Both the position numbers and the translations under genes were made by a program. The notes beneath the pieces are model-generated. The model saw only the letters and a list, made by a program, of their open reading frames with translations, made no database searches and was not told where the DNA came from. 64,000 nucleotides of DNA from Primulina eburnea (lineage: Eukaryota > Streptophyta > Magnoliopsida > Lamiales > Gesneriaceae): contig NC_133105.1 of the NCBI RefSeq assembly GCF_022965805.1, positions 33,733,275 through 33,797,274 on the forward strand. The letters run 5' to 3'. How positions within the stretch are numbered: position 1 is the stretch's first letter; each line of letters begins with the position of its first letter. Positions 47,720-58,554 of this stretch are shown one piece after another.

Positions 47720-47790
47720 TGTGACACCTTGACCCGTTACAATTAAAATACAGCGGAATTTAAAATTTTCTTGCAAATGGAAGGAGTTTC
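47720..47790 (-). repeat. Gypsy-C 5' LTR, first 71 visible bases
   Basis: Matches 41520-41590 with one mismatch and stops after GGAGTTTC, where Gypsy-D inserted. The 3' LTR copy continues AAAATACATTTC, so GTTTC is the predicted target duplication of Gypsy-D. Confidence 0.93.
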
Positions 47791-49475
47791 TGTGGGGACC
47801 CGGACGCTGATCTGTCTTATTAATCTTCTTTGGGATTTAATTATCAATTAAGATAAAACAGGGTCTAAAAATTTTTCTTTTTAAAATGTAACTGCGGAAG
47901 GTAATGGCATCTACTTAGTATATACATTTCTGTATAACAACTACAGTTCAGTAGAAAAGTACAATACTGTACAACCTAAGTCTAAGGTTCAACTACTAAA
48001 TTCAAGTAATAAACCAAATCTGCTACAAGTCCGGAATCACCACGCTAACTCGTCTTCTCTCATCGTCATCTCGACCCTGATCCAGCCCCACCTGTTGTCA
48101 TGCACACATACAAAACAAGACAACAGCCGGATAACTCCGGTGAGAATAAATCCCAGTATAAAACATGGTAAGCATGTATATAAACAAACTAATTTATAAA
48201 ACATGCTATCATGTATAGAAACAATCTATTTCATAATCTATGAAATAAATCAAATAAGCATGCAACTCAAATCAGATAACATGCATATAAACACTCTTAA
48301 TCATAAAACATGCTAACCCAACTGAAACCAGTAAGGAGGGGTCCCATGATCTAGGAGCCACATCCATATAAGTATGCAGTTCTAATCAATTCATGTCTAG
48401 ACTTGACTCGATCTATAACTCTAGGGATCCCGTTGTGAATAAGACGTCACTGGCTGTCACCTACCCTACCAATCGAGGTGCTGTACGTCTTATTCCTAGA
48501 TTTCGGCCTGATCTGTATCCACGTCTACAAAGGGGCGGTGATCTTCCCCTAGGCTGAGATATCGCCGAACATCTAGAAGTCTGCCTGATCTCCAGACTGT
48601 CCTATTTTAATGCATGAATACAAAATCCGTAAACGAGCATAATCATTCTGATGCAATGCCACATGATCTGTAAACAAAGCATAGCAAGATCTGTATACCA
48701 GTTCTATAAACAAATCTATAAACAACCATATTCATATAAAAACATAACAAGAGTATATTATGTGATTTAGTGGGCAACTCAACGCGATCTCAATTGAGTT
48801 GTTCTTCCCGAATATCACATGAATTATACCTTTATCTTCGCCGTCTGAGGAAGACGAAGTCTCGAAGTCCGGTCTGCCCATATCCGATCTCAGTACATAA
48901 TCTGATCAATATCTGAACAAAATACCATCTGGTTCATATGAACAACATCAGGATATAATCTAAATCATATCTGAATATGATCAATCTAATTAAACTTATA
49001 TCTTGACGGCATAACAATACTGTCTCGTAACCCCGTCAGTCTCAATATCACAAATATAATACCAGAATTCATAATCAATCTCAGTACAATCTATAATATC
49101 AATATCTGTACACTCTGAATCAGTAATAACACAATTCTGATATTAAATCTCAGTCAATTCATTTCTAAAAATCATAATAATTCAATAAACAGTCTGTTTC
49201 TAAATCTGACTTCCATTCTATAATATCTACGGTAGTAGAAACACCATATCTGAATCATATTCAATTCTAACAACATCATAAAATCAAATCTTGTCTAAAC
49301 GTAATAAAACTTACGTCCAGTTGTAGCCTGTGTTGATACAAACACGGTACCGAAGTCAGATTTCAATTCAGATAGACGGTTTGCTCACAAATCAATTTCT
49401 AAGAAAAAAAAACAAAGCTTTTTCCCTCAAAACCGATTTCTTCTCCTTTCTTTCGTTCTGAATTCGATTTGTATG

Positions 49476-49478
<3 letters not shown>

Positions 49479-49568
<90 letters not shown>
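49479..49568. repeat. (TA)n microsatellite in Gypsy-D LTR
   Basis: About 90 bp of TA with one interruption (TAAATA at about 49552). It lies just downstream (element sense) of the GC-rich array, where a TATA box is expected. The overlapping frames of alternating isoleucine and tyrosine are artefacts. Confidence 0.95.
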
Positions 49569-49611
49569 CACGTAGCCTTCAAAAGACCAAGTGGCATAAT
49601 TTTGTGTTGCA

Positions 49612-49813
49612 TGCCGCGCGCATATACGCAACACTTTTCCGCGCATATGCGCCCATGGCTCTGGACGCTACGCGCATATGTGCGCAGTCCGTCCGCGCAT
49701 GTGCGCGCATGCATCGGCCACCTCCGCGCATGTGCGCGACTTCATCAGCGCATGTGCGCGAAAGGTTCTGCCAATCTCGCGCAAGACTCGCGCACCTCCA
49801 CGCGCATGTGCGC
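49612..49813. repeat. CGCGCATGTGCGC palindrome array in Gypsy-D LTR
   Basis: About ten copies of the palindrome GCGCAT(A/G)TGCGC or GCGCATGTGCGC with 10-20 bp spacers. It is in the same LTR position as the ACCGC/GCGGT arrays of the other gypsy families. Confidence 0.9.
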
Positions 49814-49987
49814 CCTCTCACTTCTTGCACACACATTTCACACCTTTATCATGTGTCCTAGTCCGATCCGTTCCGTCTATAATCATCTCGATTAATTCTA
49901 TAAATCATTTCAGATTAATCTCAATTTACAGTAATCATATCCAAATCATTTCAGATTACGGTAATTAAATTCTCGGGCATTACATTT

Positions 49988-50001
49988 CTCCCCCTCTTAG
50001 A
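49988..50001 (-). other. Polypurine tract of Gypsy-D
   Basis: The minus strand reads TAAGAGGGGGAGAA next to the LTR start, preceded by the CGAGGACGAACTCAG inverted element. Confidence 0.85.
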
Positions 50002-52394
50002 TCTGAGTTCGTCCTCGAACTCACCAACAATCAATTCAAGTTTAACCAAAGAAATGTGTAACAGAGTTTAACATCCAAACTCGTCGCACTAACATCATTC
50101 TGAGGTATCTTTCTTTAATATGTCTCTGATTCTAATCTGAAATCAGAATTCACCAAGTAACTCGGTCGGATAACACTGGCTATACAACATCCGTATATGC
50201 TACTCTGCAATCCATAACAAATCAATACCACCTGTAGTTGTTATCCTATCTGTTTCTTCCAATCAAAGACGTATTCTATCTTTGATTTCCAATACCAATT
50301 TTCATCATCTGACATTGGTTTCCTAAATCTATCTATTCTGAACTATCTTGATAACTATTGTCATACAGTACCTCAAACAGTGACAATAGATCATAACAAC
50401 TAGTACAAACATCCAGTACTAAAGCTCTACCAATATCTGTCAGAATCTGAATAATACACTCTGACTACCTGTCAATCTGTGAACAAAATCTGTCAAAGAA
50501 AGCTTATGATATCTTCTATCACAAGTACAAACTCAATCAATATCATCTCAATTAAAATCATAATCTGATATCATCTAATTCAATATTCTAATCCATCTGA
50601 TTATTTCTTTGACATCGATCTATGTCATTTAGTTCTGTTTGTACATCATCTGATACAAACTAATAGATATAGATTGAATAATCTATCAATCATAATCACA
50701 TCATATCCCAAATCTGGATAAAATGGCTGTAATATCATTACAAAAGCCCTAGAAATGTATTCCCATTTCTATTCAGAAATATACAAGTTCTGTAAGAATC
50801 TTCTGATGTCTCTCTTTCTGTCTTTTTCTGTTAGCAATTCAGACATATCAGTACCATTCTGCCAATATTTCTGTACAAATTCTGTTACAACTGATCAAAT
50901 CTGTCTATATTATCACTATCTGTTCGAATATAATACATTCACAATCATCTGAATGAAAACTGAACCCATTACGGCGCATTTCTGACACTATCTGTAAGTT
51001 CAGATTCGAACTATGCTGTATAAACAATCAGTTCGTAACAAATATAAAGAAGAAATACCTACCTGATATTCAGCTCTGACTGTAGATATCAATTCTGTTA
51101 TAAAATTCTGAAACATTCTGATACCACAATAGAATCAATCTGATACAAACACCAAATCACATATCTGTTACTGTAGGCGTTACTCTGTTCTGATTATCTT
51201 TTCAAAATACAATTCTGAATAGTCTGATCACCTTTCTGAACTGTTTACACGAATCTGTATCAAACACTGACTCAAACAACAGTAATATCAAATCAGATTC
51301 GAAATAAAAACAACCTATACAATCTAGTGAGTTTAAGAAAACTCATAAAACAGCAAGTTCTGGCAACTGTTAATTTTGACTGACTGATAAATCTACACAC
51401 TGCCCAGATCAACTGCTATATCTTATCTGCAAATAGAGTATGCTCCCAAACAATATAAGATGTCTCAAATACTGATTTAGAACAATAACAATACTCAGCA
51501 GATATAAAGCGATAAGCGAATAAGATAGTCTGCAGATAATAAATTTCTGACATGTCTGACATCTGCTAATGCTGACATTTCTGATACCGCATATTCTGAA
51601 TGAAAACCTGTATCAATAATTGCATTCGGATCCATACTTGACACATTTCTGTATACAATAATCATAAAGATAACAAGCATAATTCTTCAGAATACCCCTG
51701 AACACATAATCTGACAATCTAGAAACAGAACTGAAATGTCTTCAAGAGAAATACGTAATCAACTGGATTCTTTAGCCCATACTTTAATCTGTCAATTCTT
51801 TCAATTCATTCTGATATAACACACATCTGACATCCTATCTAGGCCAATACCAGTCAACTATTAGATTACTAGCACATCGGTTACTGCTAGACTCGATTTC
51901 AGTGGATCTACTGAATACATAAGAATGCTATCTGTTCCTTTCTGTACTAATCGAGTCATAAACAGTACAAAGATCTAAGGACTTCTGGATCTAGAATCCT
52001 CATTTATCATCTATATCTGGTCTTAATCTTACCCTTCTGGAACACATTCTACGATATTTCTGTACTTGTTTAGCATATATATGTCAATAATGAAATCAAA
52101 ATCATATAACACAAGTACATCATAATCTGGTCCCCATTTCATTCTTATCTAACTGTAGTAGCTAATATGTCACAGAAATCTCTGCTATCAACACATTCCT
52201 CCACAATCAAGGAATCAATATTACAGTATACACAGACCCAATAGAAACAGCATATCACCATGCTACTCAATCACAGATACTCATAACGAATGCATTAGTA
52301 CATGTCAATACATATGCAATATAATCATAAAGAATAGTACCTGTTGTGAATTCTGGGTCTCTTCTTCTGTCATTATCACAACTGACTCTGCTCT
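50002..52394 (-). pseudogene. Gypsy-D protease-pol remnant, heavily decayed
   Basis: No long frame survives, but minus-strand pieces align by eye with Gypsy-B. The protease C-terminal half lies near 52120-51850 (LYDFDFIIDIYMLNKY for the usual [16 protein letters not shown], then LVQKGTDSILMYSVD and KSSLAVTD). A basic stretch before RT follows (NELKELT near 51800). The integrase zinc region is near 51000-50830 (QIVSEMRRNGFSFHSD). Between these, most of RT, RNase H and the integrase core are deleted or unrecognisable. The Gypsy-B equivalent is about 3.3 kb against 2.4 kb here. The product is certainly non-functional. Confidence 0.7.
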
Positions 52395-52532
52395 TTAAGA
52401 TCTTCGAAAATGTCTCTGCGGACAAACTTTAGCAAAGTGTCCCGTCTGCTTACAGATATTGCACTTACCAAGCACTCCCTGACATTGTTTTGTGGAGTGT
52501 CTCCCTCCACAAGTCCTGCAATATACCCCAAT
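52395..52532 (-). pseudogene. Gypsy-D gag C-terminus (zinc knuckles)
   Basis: Minus-strand nucleocapsid portion with two zinc knuckles: CRTCGGRHSTKQC and CNICKQTGHFAKVC, followed by PQRH and a stop at 52395. Gypsy-A and Gypsy-B continue after the same point into the Q/P linker and protease, so the stop truncates gag here. The upstream end at 52532 is the Copia-3 insertion site. The rest of gag is at 62416 onward. Sequence in the copia LTR that extends this frame to 52709 is not gag. Confidence 0.9.
52528..52532 (+). other. Target-site duplication CCAAT, left copy
   Basis: Directly left of Copia-3 and identical to 62416-62420. Confidence 0.95.
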
Positions 52533-54607
52533 TGAAAGCGGACCGGTTACGGTGGCCGGAAACGCAACGGAAGCAAAAATTTTAAGTTTTAGAGCAAAAT
52601 TTCGGCCACCCCTTATTTGTGCAATATTTACATTCAAACACCATAATACATACATAGGGTGTTCAAGTGATTTACCTATCAACCCCTTAGAGTTGATGAA
52701 TGGCACCAACTAAAGTATAAATACTTTAGCTCTTCTTGGTTGAAAAATCTACAAGCTTCCACCTCCAATCCTCCAAGAATTAGGCCCACCACTTAGCTTT
52801 GTAAACCCCTTCAAATATTGCACTAGAAATATTTGAAGATTTATCAAAAAGAAGTGAGTATTCTCCAAGAAAATGAAGAACACAAGATGAGAGAAAAATA
52901 TGGAGAGAAAAGCCTTGAAGTTTCGGCCAAGTGAGGAGGGAAGAGTGAGTAGTGAAGTCTAGTCTTGGGTGTGGGAAAAGTTGGGAGAAAAGTTGCATGC
53001 CTTTGCAATTTTTTAATCAAAAATATTCCACACCTCTTCACCTCCCAAGCATGCAAACCCTAGCATGTCTCACATATATTATATGGTTTTTAACACATTA
53101 AAAACCATAGACTAAATTTTAATTATCTCAAACATTTTTGAGATTAATTAAATACTACTTGAATTTATTCAAGTCCCACTAGTTAAATAATTATTTTAAT
53201 TGAGCTCTACAAGACTCAATATTATTAATTCAACACTTGAATTATTTTTAATTATTTGGACTCTACTAGGTCCACTAGTGTTTAATTAATTCAACACTTG
53301 AATTAATTTAATTTAGTCTCCAATAATGTTTATGAAAATCACAATTTTCAACTACATTATTCACTTGGCCAAATTTTAATCTTAGGAATACTTCCATAAA
53401 TTAAAATTTATATTTCTCTCTTAGAAGTCATACTTCTATTTTTCTTAACGCTTATAAACACATTTATAAGCCGTTCAACACATTGAACTATTTTACTTCT
53501 CATCGGGATTTACCAAGCAAGTACTTGTGTGGCCCTCAATGGTTCATTGATACAACTAGCCGTGGGTTCACATCTCTATGTGATTCGGACTAAACATGTC
53601 CTTATTCGAGCATACCCCAATTGCTCCATTCTTACTTATCAACTCCTTGATAGTAAGAACGTCAGAACTCAAGTCTGATAGTACCCAACCAATCACGTTA
53701 AACGCCTAGCAGCATCGCTTACGTGATTCCCTAGGTATCACATGATAGTGCCTGCAAGAACCATTCAATTATGGTTAGCGTACAGTACGGTCCCTTCAAC
53801 TCATATATCCCGACCGATTCGACAACTATTGGTCTATCGAGAGTTGTCAATGAATCGATACTATGTGTCATGTCGTGGTTGCATCGATGGTGTAATCTAT
53901 GAAACCCCTTTCATAATTACCACCATACTCTGATCAGAGATTTCAACCCACACATACATGAAAAACACATAGGATATCCATACCCGTAGGTAAGCGGTGA
54001 ATCCCCGGCTACAATGCATCGACTCCTATATGTTTCGCCGTAACACCCAACCTTGCCACCTGATGACCCCATAAGAGTCGGTAAACAAGTCAAAGTGAAA
54101 CGCTAGCATATAGAGTCTCAATGTTGTCCCGGGTCATAAGGACTAATGGTGTACAACCATAAACTAGGACTTTTCCACTCGATAAGTGAGAACCACTTGG
54201 AAAGTCCTTTCTAGAGGGTTGTTCAGTGCACTCTACCAGGAGCACCTATCTGCATGCTCGGACATCACAATGTCCCCTACCAATGAAACATGGTACTCAC
54301 ATCGCAGATACTAGTCTCTAACTCGAGCGGCTTTTATCCTTCTTAGTGGCGGCTGAATCGATTAGGAACGGTTTAGAATATACAGTATTCCAAATATGAG
54401 TTTCATGATACTCATCATATGAGCATCTCATATTCTTTCTACTATTTGTATATTCAAGGACTTTATCTATGCAACAAGCATGGGTATAAAGATAAAGATG
54501 CGCCAAATTAATAAATTGAAATATTATTAAAATAAAGATCGTTTATACAAAGAGTTTCATTGTGAACAGTCGGCCAACACTTGGCTCGACGTGCACCTAC
54601 TCTAACA
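52533..54607 (-). repeat. Copia-3 3' LTR
   Basis: 2075 bp. On the minus strand it runs TGTTAGAGTAGGTGC (54607) to CCGGTCCGCTTTCA (52533). It has a chain of short inverted repeats at 53095-53490, then CCATATAATATATG at about 53084-53073. Confidence 0.96.
53074..53084 (-). promoter_or_regulatory. Probable TATA box of Copia-3 LTR
   Basis: Minus-strand CATATAATATA directly after the hairpin chain, matching the Copia-2 arrangement. Motif only. Confidence 0.5.
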
Positions 54608-54619
54608 ATCTCCCACTTG
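54608..54619 (-). other. Polypurine tract of Copia-3
   Basis: Minus-strand CAAGTGGGAGAT immediately before the 3' LTR. Confidence 0.88.
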
Positions 54620-54621
54620 CA

Positions 54622-55995
54622 CTAGAGCCAACTACCTATATGCTTTAGACCCATTGATTCGCGATGCTTCTCGAATGATGGTCCTGGTAAAGGCTTAGTT
54701 AGTGGATCAGCAACATTATCTGCGGAGCCGACTTTGTCAATCGTGACATCTCCTCTTTCCACGATCTCTCTGAGGATGTGGTACTTTCTCAGTACGTGTT
54801 TGGACTTCTGATGAGACCTTGGCTCCTTCGCCTGAGCTATGGCTCCCGTGTTGTCGCACATCACCGGGATAGGAGCAACTCCACTTGGAATGACGCCCAA
54901 CTCTTGGACGAAATTCCTAATCCAAACAGCCTCCTTTGCTGCAGCCGATGCAGCAATGTATTCTGCCTCAGTGGTGGAATCCGCAGTACTGTCTTGCTTG
55001 GAACTCTTCCAAGAGACAGCACCACCATTGAGCATGAATATGAATCCGGAGGTTGACTTCGAGTCATCAACATCGCTTTGGAAGCTAGAGTCGGTATAGC
55101 CTTCCAATTTCAGTTCTCCACCCCCATAGACCAAGAACAACTTATTGGTCCTTCTCAAATACTTGAGGATGTCTTTCACAGCTTTCCAGTGTGGAAGACC
55201 GGGGTTGGATTGATATCTACTCACTACACTTAGTGCAAATGCCACGTCAGGACGTGTAGATATCATCCCATACATGATACTACCAATGGCTGAAGCATAC
55301 GGAATTCGTGTCATCGCCGCTATCTCTGCATCAGTCTTGGGAGACATAGACTTGGATAGGGACACGCCATGACACATTGGTAGATGTCCTCTCTTGGACT
55401 CATCCATCGAGAACCGCTTCACGATGGTATCAATGTATGTGGACTGGGTGAGACCAAGCAATCTTTTTGATCTATCTCTATAGATCTGTATTCCCAATAC
55501 AAAAGATGCTTCACCCAAGTCCTGCATTGAGAACTTACTTGCTAACCATATCTTAGTTGATTGTAACATTCCTACATCATTCCCAATGAGTAGAATGTCA
55601 TCAACATAAAGAACTAGGAATGTCACAGCACTCCCACTGACCTTCTTATACACACAGGGTTCCTCAGGATTCTTAGTAAAACCAAACTCTTTGATTGTAC
55701 TATCGAATATGAGGTTCCAACTCCTCGATGCCTGCTTAAGACCATAAATAGATCTTTGAAGTTTGCATACCATATGCTCACTTCCGATAGATGTGAAACC
55801 CTCAGGTTGAGACATGTAAATTTCTTCCTTAATATCTCCATTAAGGAAGGCTGTCTTAACATCCATCTGCCATATCTCATAGTCATACCATGCAGCTATG
55901 GCTAGCAATATCCTAATGGACTTGAACATCGCAACTGGAGAAAAGGTTTCCTCATAGTCAACACCTTGCCTTTGAGTATACCCTTTTGCTACCAA
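54622..55995 (-). CDS. Copia-3 reverse transcriptase and RNase H part of polyprotein
   Basis: Same frame as the upstream part, after one TGA (55998-55996). It encodes the RT palm ([34 protein letters not shown]), the catalytic YVDD at polyprotein residues 983-986 (LYVDDILLIGND), and VLGIQIYRDRSKRLLG. RNase H includes [37 protein letters not shown] and EPRSHQKSKHVLRKYHIL. The tail KPLPGPSFEKHRESMGLKHI is followed by a normal stop at 54622. It has no methionine start of its own: it is part of a 1,310-codon gag-pol, so without read-through of the TGA this half would not be made. All catalytic motifs look normal. Confidence 0.94.
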   Translation of the reverse strand: MVAKGYTQRQGVDYEETFSPVAMFKSIRILLAIAAWYDYEIWQMDVKTAFLNGDIKEEIYMSQPEGFTSIGSEHMVCKLQRSIYGLKQASRSWNLIFDSTIKEFGFTKNPEEPCVYKKVSGSAVTFLVLYVDDILLIGNDVGMLQSTKIWLASKFSMQDLGEASFVLGIQIYRDRSKRLLGLTQSTYIDTIVKRFSMDESKRGHLPMCHGVSLSKSMSPKTDAEIAAMTRIPYASAIGSIMYGMISTRPDVAFALSVVSRYQSNPGLPHWKAVKDILKYLRRTNKLFLVYGGGELKLEGYTDSSFQSDVDDSKSTSGFIFMLNGGAVSWKSSKQDSTADSTTEAEYIAASAAAKEAVWIRNFVQELGVIPSGVAPIPVMCDNTGAIAQAKEPRSHQKSKHVLRKYHILREIVERGDVTIDKVGSADNVADPLTKPLPGPSFEKHRESMGLKHIGSWL

Positions 55996-58554
55996 TCACG
56001 CCTTGAAGGTCAATACCTTCCCATCCGCCCCAAGTTTCCTCTTGTAAATCCATTTACACCCTATGGGAACAATTCCCTCAGGTGGATCCACGAGATTCCA
56101 CACTTGGTTCGAATGCATGGAATTCATCTCAGATTCCATTGCTTCAAGCCACTTGGATGAATCGGCATCCGATAACGCTTCCTTGAAAGTCCTTGGATCA
56201 CATCCAAGGTTAGGCTCATCATGGCCCTCTTCAAGAAGCAGACCATACCTCACAGGTGGTCTCGAAACTCTCTCGGTTCTTCTAGGAGCTTGTATCTCCT
56301 CACTTGGCTTCTCGGGTGTGGGTTCTACAACTGTGGGTGTCTCTCGAACCTCTTCGAGTTCTATCATCTCGCCTTTTCTATCTAATAGAAATTCCTTTTC
56401 CAAAAAGGTTGCGTTCCTAGAAACAAACACCTTTGCTTCTTGGGGATGATAGAAGTAATATCCAATTGAATTCCTTGGATATCCCACAAAGTAGCATAAA
56501 ATGGATCGACTATCCAATTTATCTCCCACTGTCTGCTTCACATAAGCAGGACACCCCCATATTCTAAGATAAGAATACTTGGGAGGCTTACCCATCCATA
56601 TCTCATATGGAGTCTTGTCAACTGCCTTTGTATGGACATTGTTCAACAACAGTGCCGCTGTTTCAAGCGCATATCCCCAAAAGGATGGCGGCAACTCCGT
56701 GAACCCCATCATAGACCGAACCATGTCCATCAAAGTCCGGTTACGACGCTCCGAAACACCATTTAACTGTGGTGTAGCGGGCGGAGTCCACTGCGAGAGA
56801 ATCCCATTCTCTTTAAGATACTCTTGGAACTCGGCACTCAAGTACTCACCACCTCGATCCGATCGAAGTGTCTTGATGCTTCGTCCCAATTGCTTCTCTA
56901 CTTCACTTCTGAATTCTTTGAACCTTTCAAAGGCTTCAGACTTGTATTTCATCAAATACACATACCCATACCTCGAATGGTCATCGGTAAAGGTGATGAA
57001 GTAGGCATGTCCATGCTTAGTGGTGATGCTAAGCGGACCGCACACATCGGTATGGATCAAATCCAATAACCCTTTGGCTCGCTCCGCATGGCCCTTAAAG
57101 GGAATTTTGGTCATCTTTCCTTTTAGACAGGATTCACAAGTCGTGAGAGCATTAATATCGGACATATCAAACATGCCAACTCCCACTAACTTGTTCATCC
57201 TTCTTAGGGATATATGACCTAATCGAGCATGCCATAATTGTGCCGAATTAAGAGTATCTTGTTTGCGCTTATTTGTCGTTGTTATCGTTTGGACAATGTT
57301 AAGTGGAATATCTTTTAATTTTAAGGTGTAGAGATTGTTTTCAAGTTCACCGGTACCAACTAAACATTCATTCTTGTAAATATTGCAAACACCTTTGCCA
57401 AATAAACAAGAATATCCATCAATATCAAGCATAGGAATGGAAATAATGTTTTTAATCAAGTCTGGTACGAACAAAACATCTCTTAATACAAACTTAAAAT
57501 CATTGTTCAAAATTAAACAAATATCTCCTACGGCTTTGGCAGCAACTCTTGCTCCATTGCCCATCCTTAAGAAGGTCTCACCCTCTCGGAGCCTCCTACT
57601 TCTTCCCATCGCCTGCAAGTCATTACAGAGATGTGAGCCACAGCCGGTATCCAATACCCAAGAAGTAGAGTTAATCGAGATATTTACTTCAATAAAGAAC
57701 ATACCTTTGCCAGAACCCTTCTGCGCAAGATATTCCCTGCAGTTACGCCTCCAATGTCCAGGCTTCTTGCAGTGGTGACAGATGTCAACAGTCTTTTCAG
57801 CCTTCACTGGCGCGGCTGCCACAACGGGACTCGGACTCTGCCTCTTCAAGGGCACGCTCTTCTTGGTACGCTGGAAAGAACGCTTCTTTCCCTTCCCAGG
57901 TGGACCGGTCTTCGTGCCAGATGAAGAGCCCACATAAAGAACCTGCTTCTCCTTTTTGATTGTGGACTCAAAGGTCACAAGCATGTTCACCAACTCTTCA
58001 AGGCTGGGCTCGAGCTTGTTCATATTTAAGTTCACAACGAAAGGATCGAAAGAGCTAGGCAGCGATAGCAGCAACACATCAGTGGTCAACTCCGAAGGCA
58101 ACACCAAATCCATGCCTACGAGCTTGTCCACGAGCCCAATCAACTTTAGGCCATGCTCATGGACCGAAGTCCCATCTCGCATGCGTAAAGTGATGAGCTC
58201 CTTTACTGTGGCATGCCTCAAAGGCCGAGTCTGCTCTCCGAAGAGCTCCTTGAGGTGCATATGAATGTCAGCAGCATTCTTTGCATCCTCGAATCGCCTT
58301 TGCAGCTCATCGTTCATTGAAGCCTGCATATAACACTTCGCCTTCAAGTCATGGTCACACCATTCCTTGTAGGTCTGCAATTCCTCAGGAGTGCAGCCTA
58401 TAGGAGCCTCAGCAGGGGGCGCCTCAGTCAGTGTATACGCGATCTTCTCCGAGTTTAGGACAATCTTTAAATTTCTTAGCCAAGTGATATAGTTTGGTCC
58501 GGTTAGAATGTGTTTTTCGAGAATTACGGAAAACGGGTTGCGAATTGATGACAT
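55996..58554 (-). CDS. Copia-3 Gag-protease-integrase part of polyprotein
   Basis: Starts at ATG 58554 (MSSIRNPFSVILEKHIL). Gag covers about residues 1-240, with the CCHC knuckle CHHCKKPGHWRRNC at 259-272. The protease active site is DTG at 302-304 (WVLDTGCGSHLC). The pre-integrase zinc region is LWHARLGHISLRRMNKL to CESCLKGKMTK. The integrase catalytic triad is D503 (HTDVCG), D566 (SDRGGEY) and E602 (NGVSERRNRT), with the usual 35 residues between the last two. The integrase tail and RT N-terminus follow (WLEAMESEMNSMHSNQVW). The frame ends at TGA, codon 853, where Copia-2 has CGA. Lineage not assigned beyond Ty1/copia. Confidence 0.95.
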   Translation of the reverse strand: MSSIRNPFSVILEKHILTGPNYITWLRNLKIVLNSEKIAYTLTEAPPAEAPIGCTPEELQTYKEWCDHDLKAKCYMQASMNDELQRRFEDAKNAADIHMHLKELFGEQTRPLRHATVKELITLRMRDGTSVHEHGLKLIGLVDKLVGMDLVLPSELTTDVLLLSLPSSFDPFVVNLNMNKLEPSLEELVNMLVTFESTIKKEKQVLYVGSSSGTKTGPPGKGKKRSFQRTKKSVPLKRQSPSPVVAAAPVKAEKTVDICHHCKKPGHWRRNCREYLAQKGSGKGMFFIEVNISINSTSWVLDTGCGSHLCNDLQAMGRSRRLREGETFLRMGNGARVAAKAVGDICLILNNDFKFVLRDVLFVPDLIKNIISIPMLDIDGYSCLFGKGVCNIYKNECLVGTGELENNLYTLKLKDIPLNIVQTITTTNKRKQDTLNSAQLWHARLGHISLRRMNKLVGVGMFDMSDINALTTCESCLKGKMTKIPFKGHAERAKGLLDLIHTDVCGPLSITTKHGHAYFITFTDDHSRYGYVYLMKYKSEAFERFKEFRSEVEKQLGRSIKTLRSDRGGEYLSAEFQEYLKENGILSQWTPPATPQLNGVSERRNRTLMDMVRSMMGFTELPPSFWGYALETAALLLNNVHTKAVDKTPYEIWMGKPPKYSYLRIWGCPAYVKQTVGDKLDSRSILCYFVGYPRNSIGYYFYHPQEAKVFVSRNATFLEKEFLLDRKGEMIELEEVRETPTVVEPTPEKPSEEIQAPRRTERVSRPPVRYGLLLEEGHDEPNLGCDPRTFKEALSDADSSKWLEAMESEMNSMHSNQVWNLVDPPEGIVPIGCKWIYKRKLGADGKVLTFKA

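Larger units (their letters stand above)
41520..47790 (-). mobile_element. Gypsy-C: Ty3/gypsy element, minus strand, inserted in Gypsy-A 3' LTR
   Basis: Left (3') LTR 41520-43126, pol and gag on the minus strand, PBS at 47714-47703, and the first 71 bp of the right (5') LTR before Gypsy-D interrupts it at 47790. The remaining 5' LTR is outside the window. The left flank is CAGAG, and its duplicate cannot be seen. The two visible LTR stretches differ by one base in 71. The coding region has two frameshifts and one stop. Confidence 0.92.
47791..49984 (-). repeat. Gypsy-D 3' LTR
   Basis: 2194 bp. On the minus strand it runs TGTAATGCCCGAG (49984) to GTCCGGGTCCCCACA (47791). It includes a GCGCATGTGCGC-type array (49612-49813) and a long (TA)n run (49479-49568) at the place where other families have a TATA box. 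Confidence 0.93.

Noticed and set aside
49469..49895. Overlapping frames rich in isoleucine and tyrosine
   Set aside because: Direct translation of the (TA)n repeat and the GCGCATGTGCGC array.
49985..52394. Idea that Gypsy-D is a gag-only element with a foreign insert replacing pol
   Set aside because: Decayed protease (LYDFDFIIDIYMLNKY) and integrase zinc-region (SEMRRNGFSFHSD) remnants are readable in the right order, so pol is degraded and partly deleted, not replaced.
52533..52709. Extension of the gag zinc-knuckle frame into 52709
   Set aside because: The extra codons are Copia-3 LTR read through from Gypsy-D gag. The true boundary is the CCAAT target duplication at 52528-52532.
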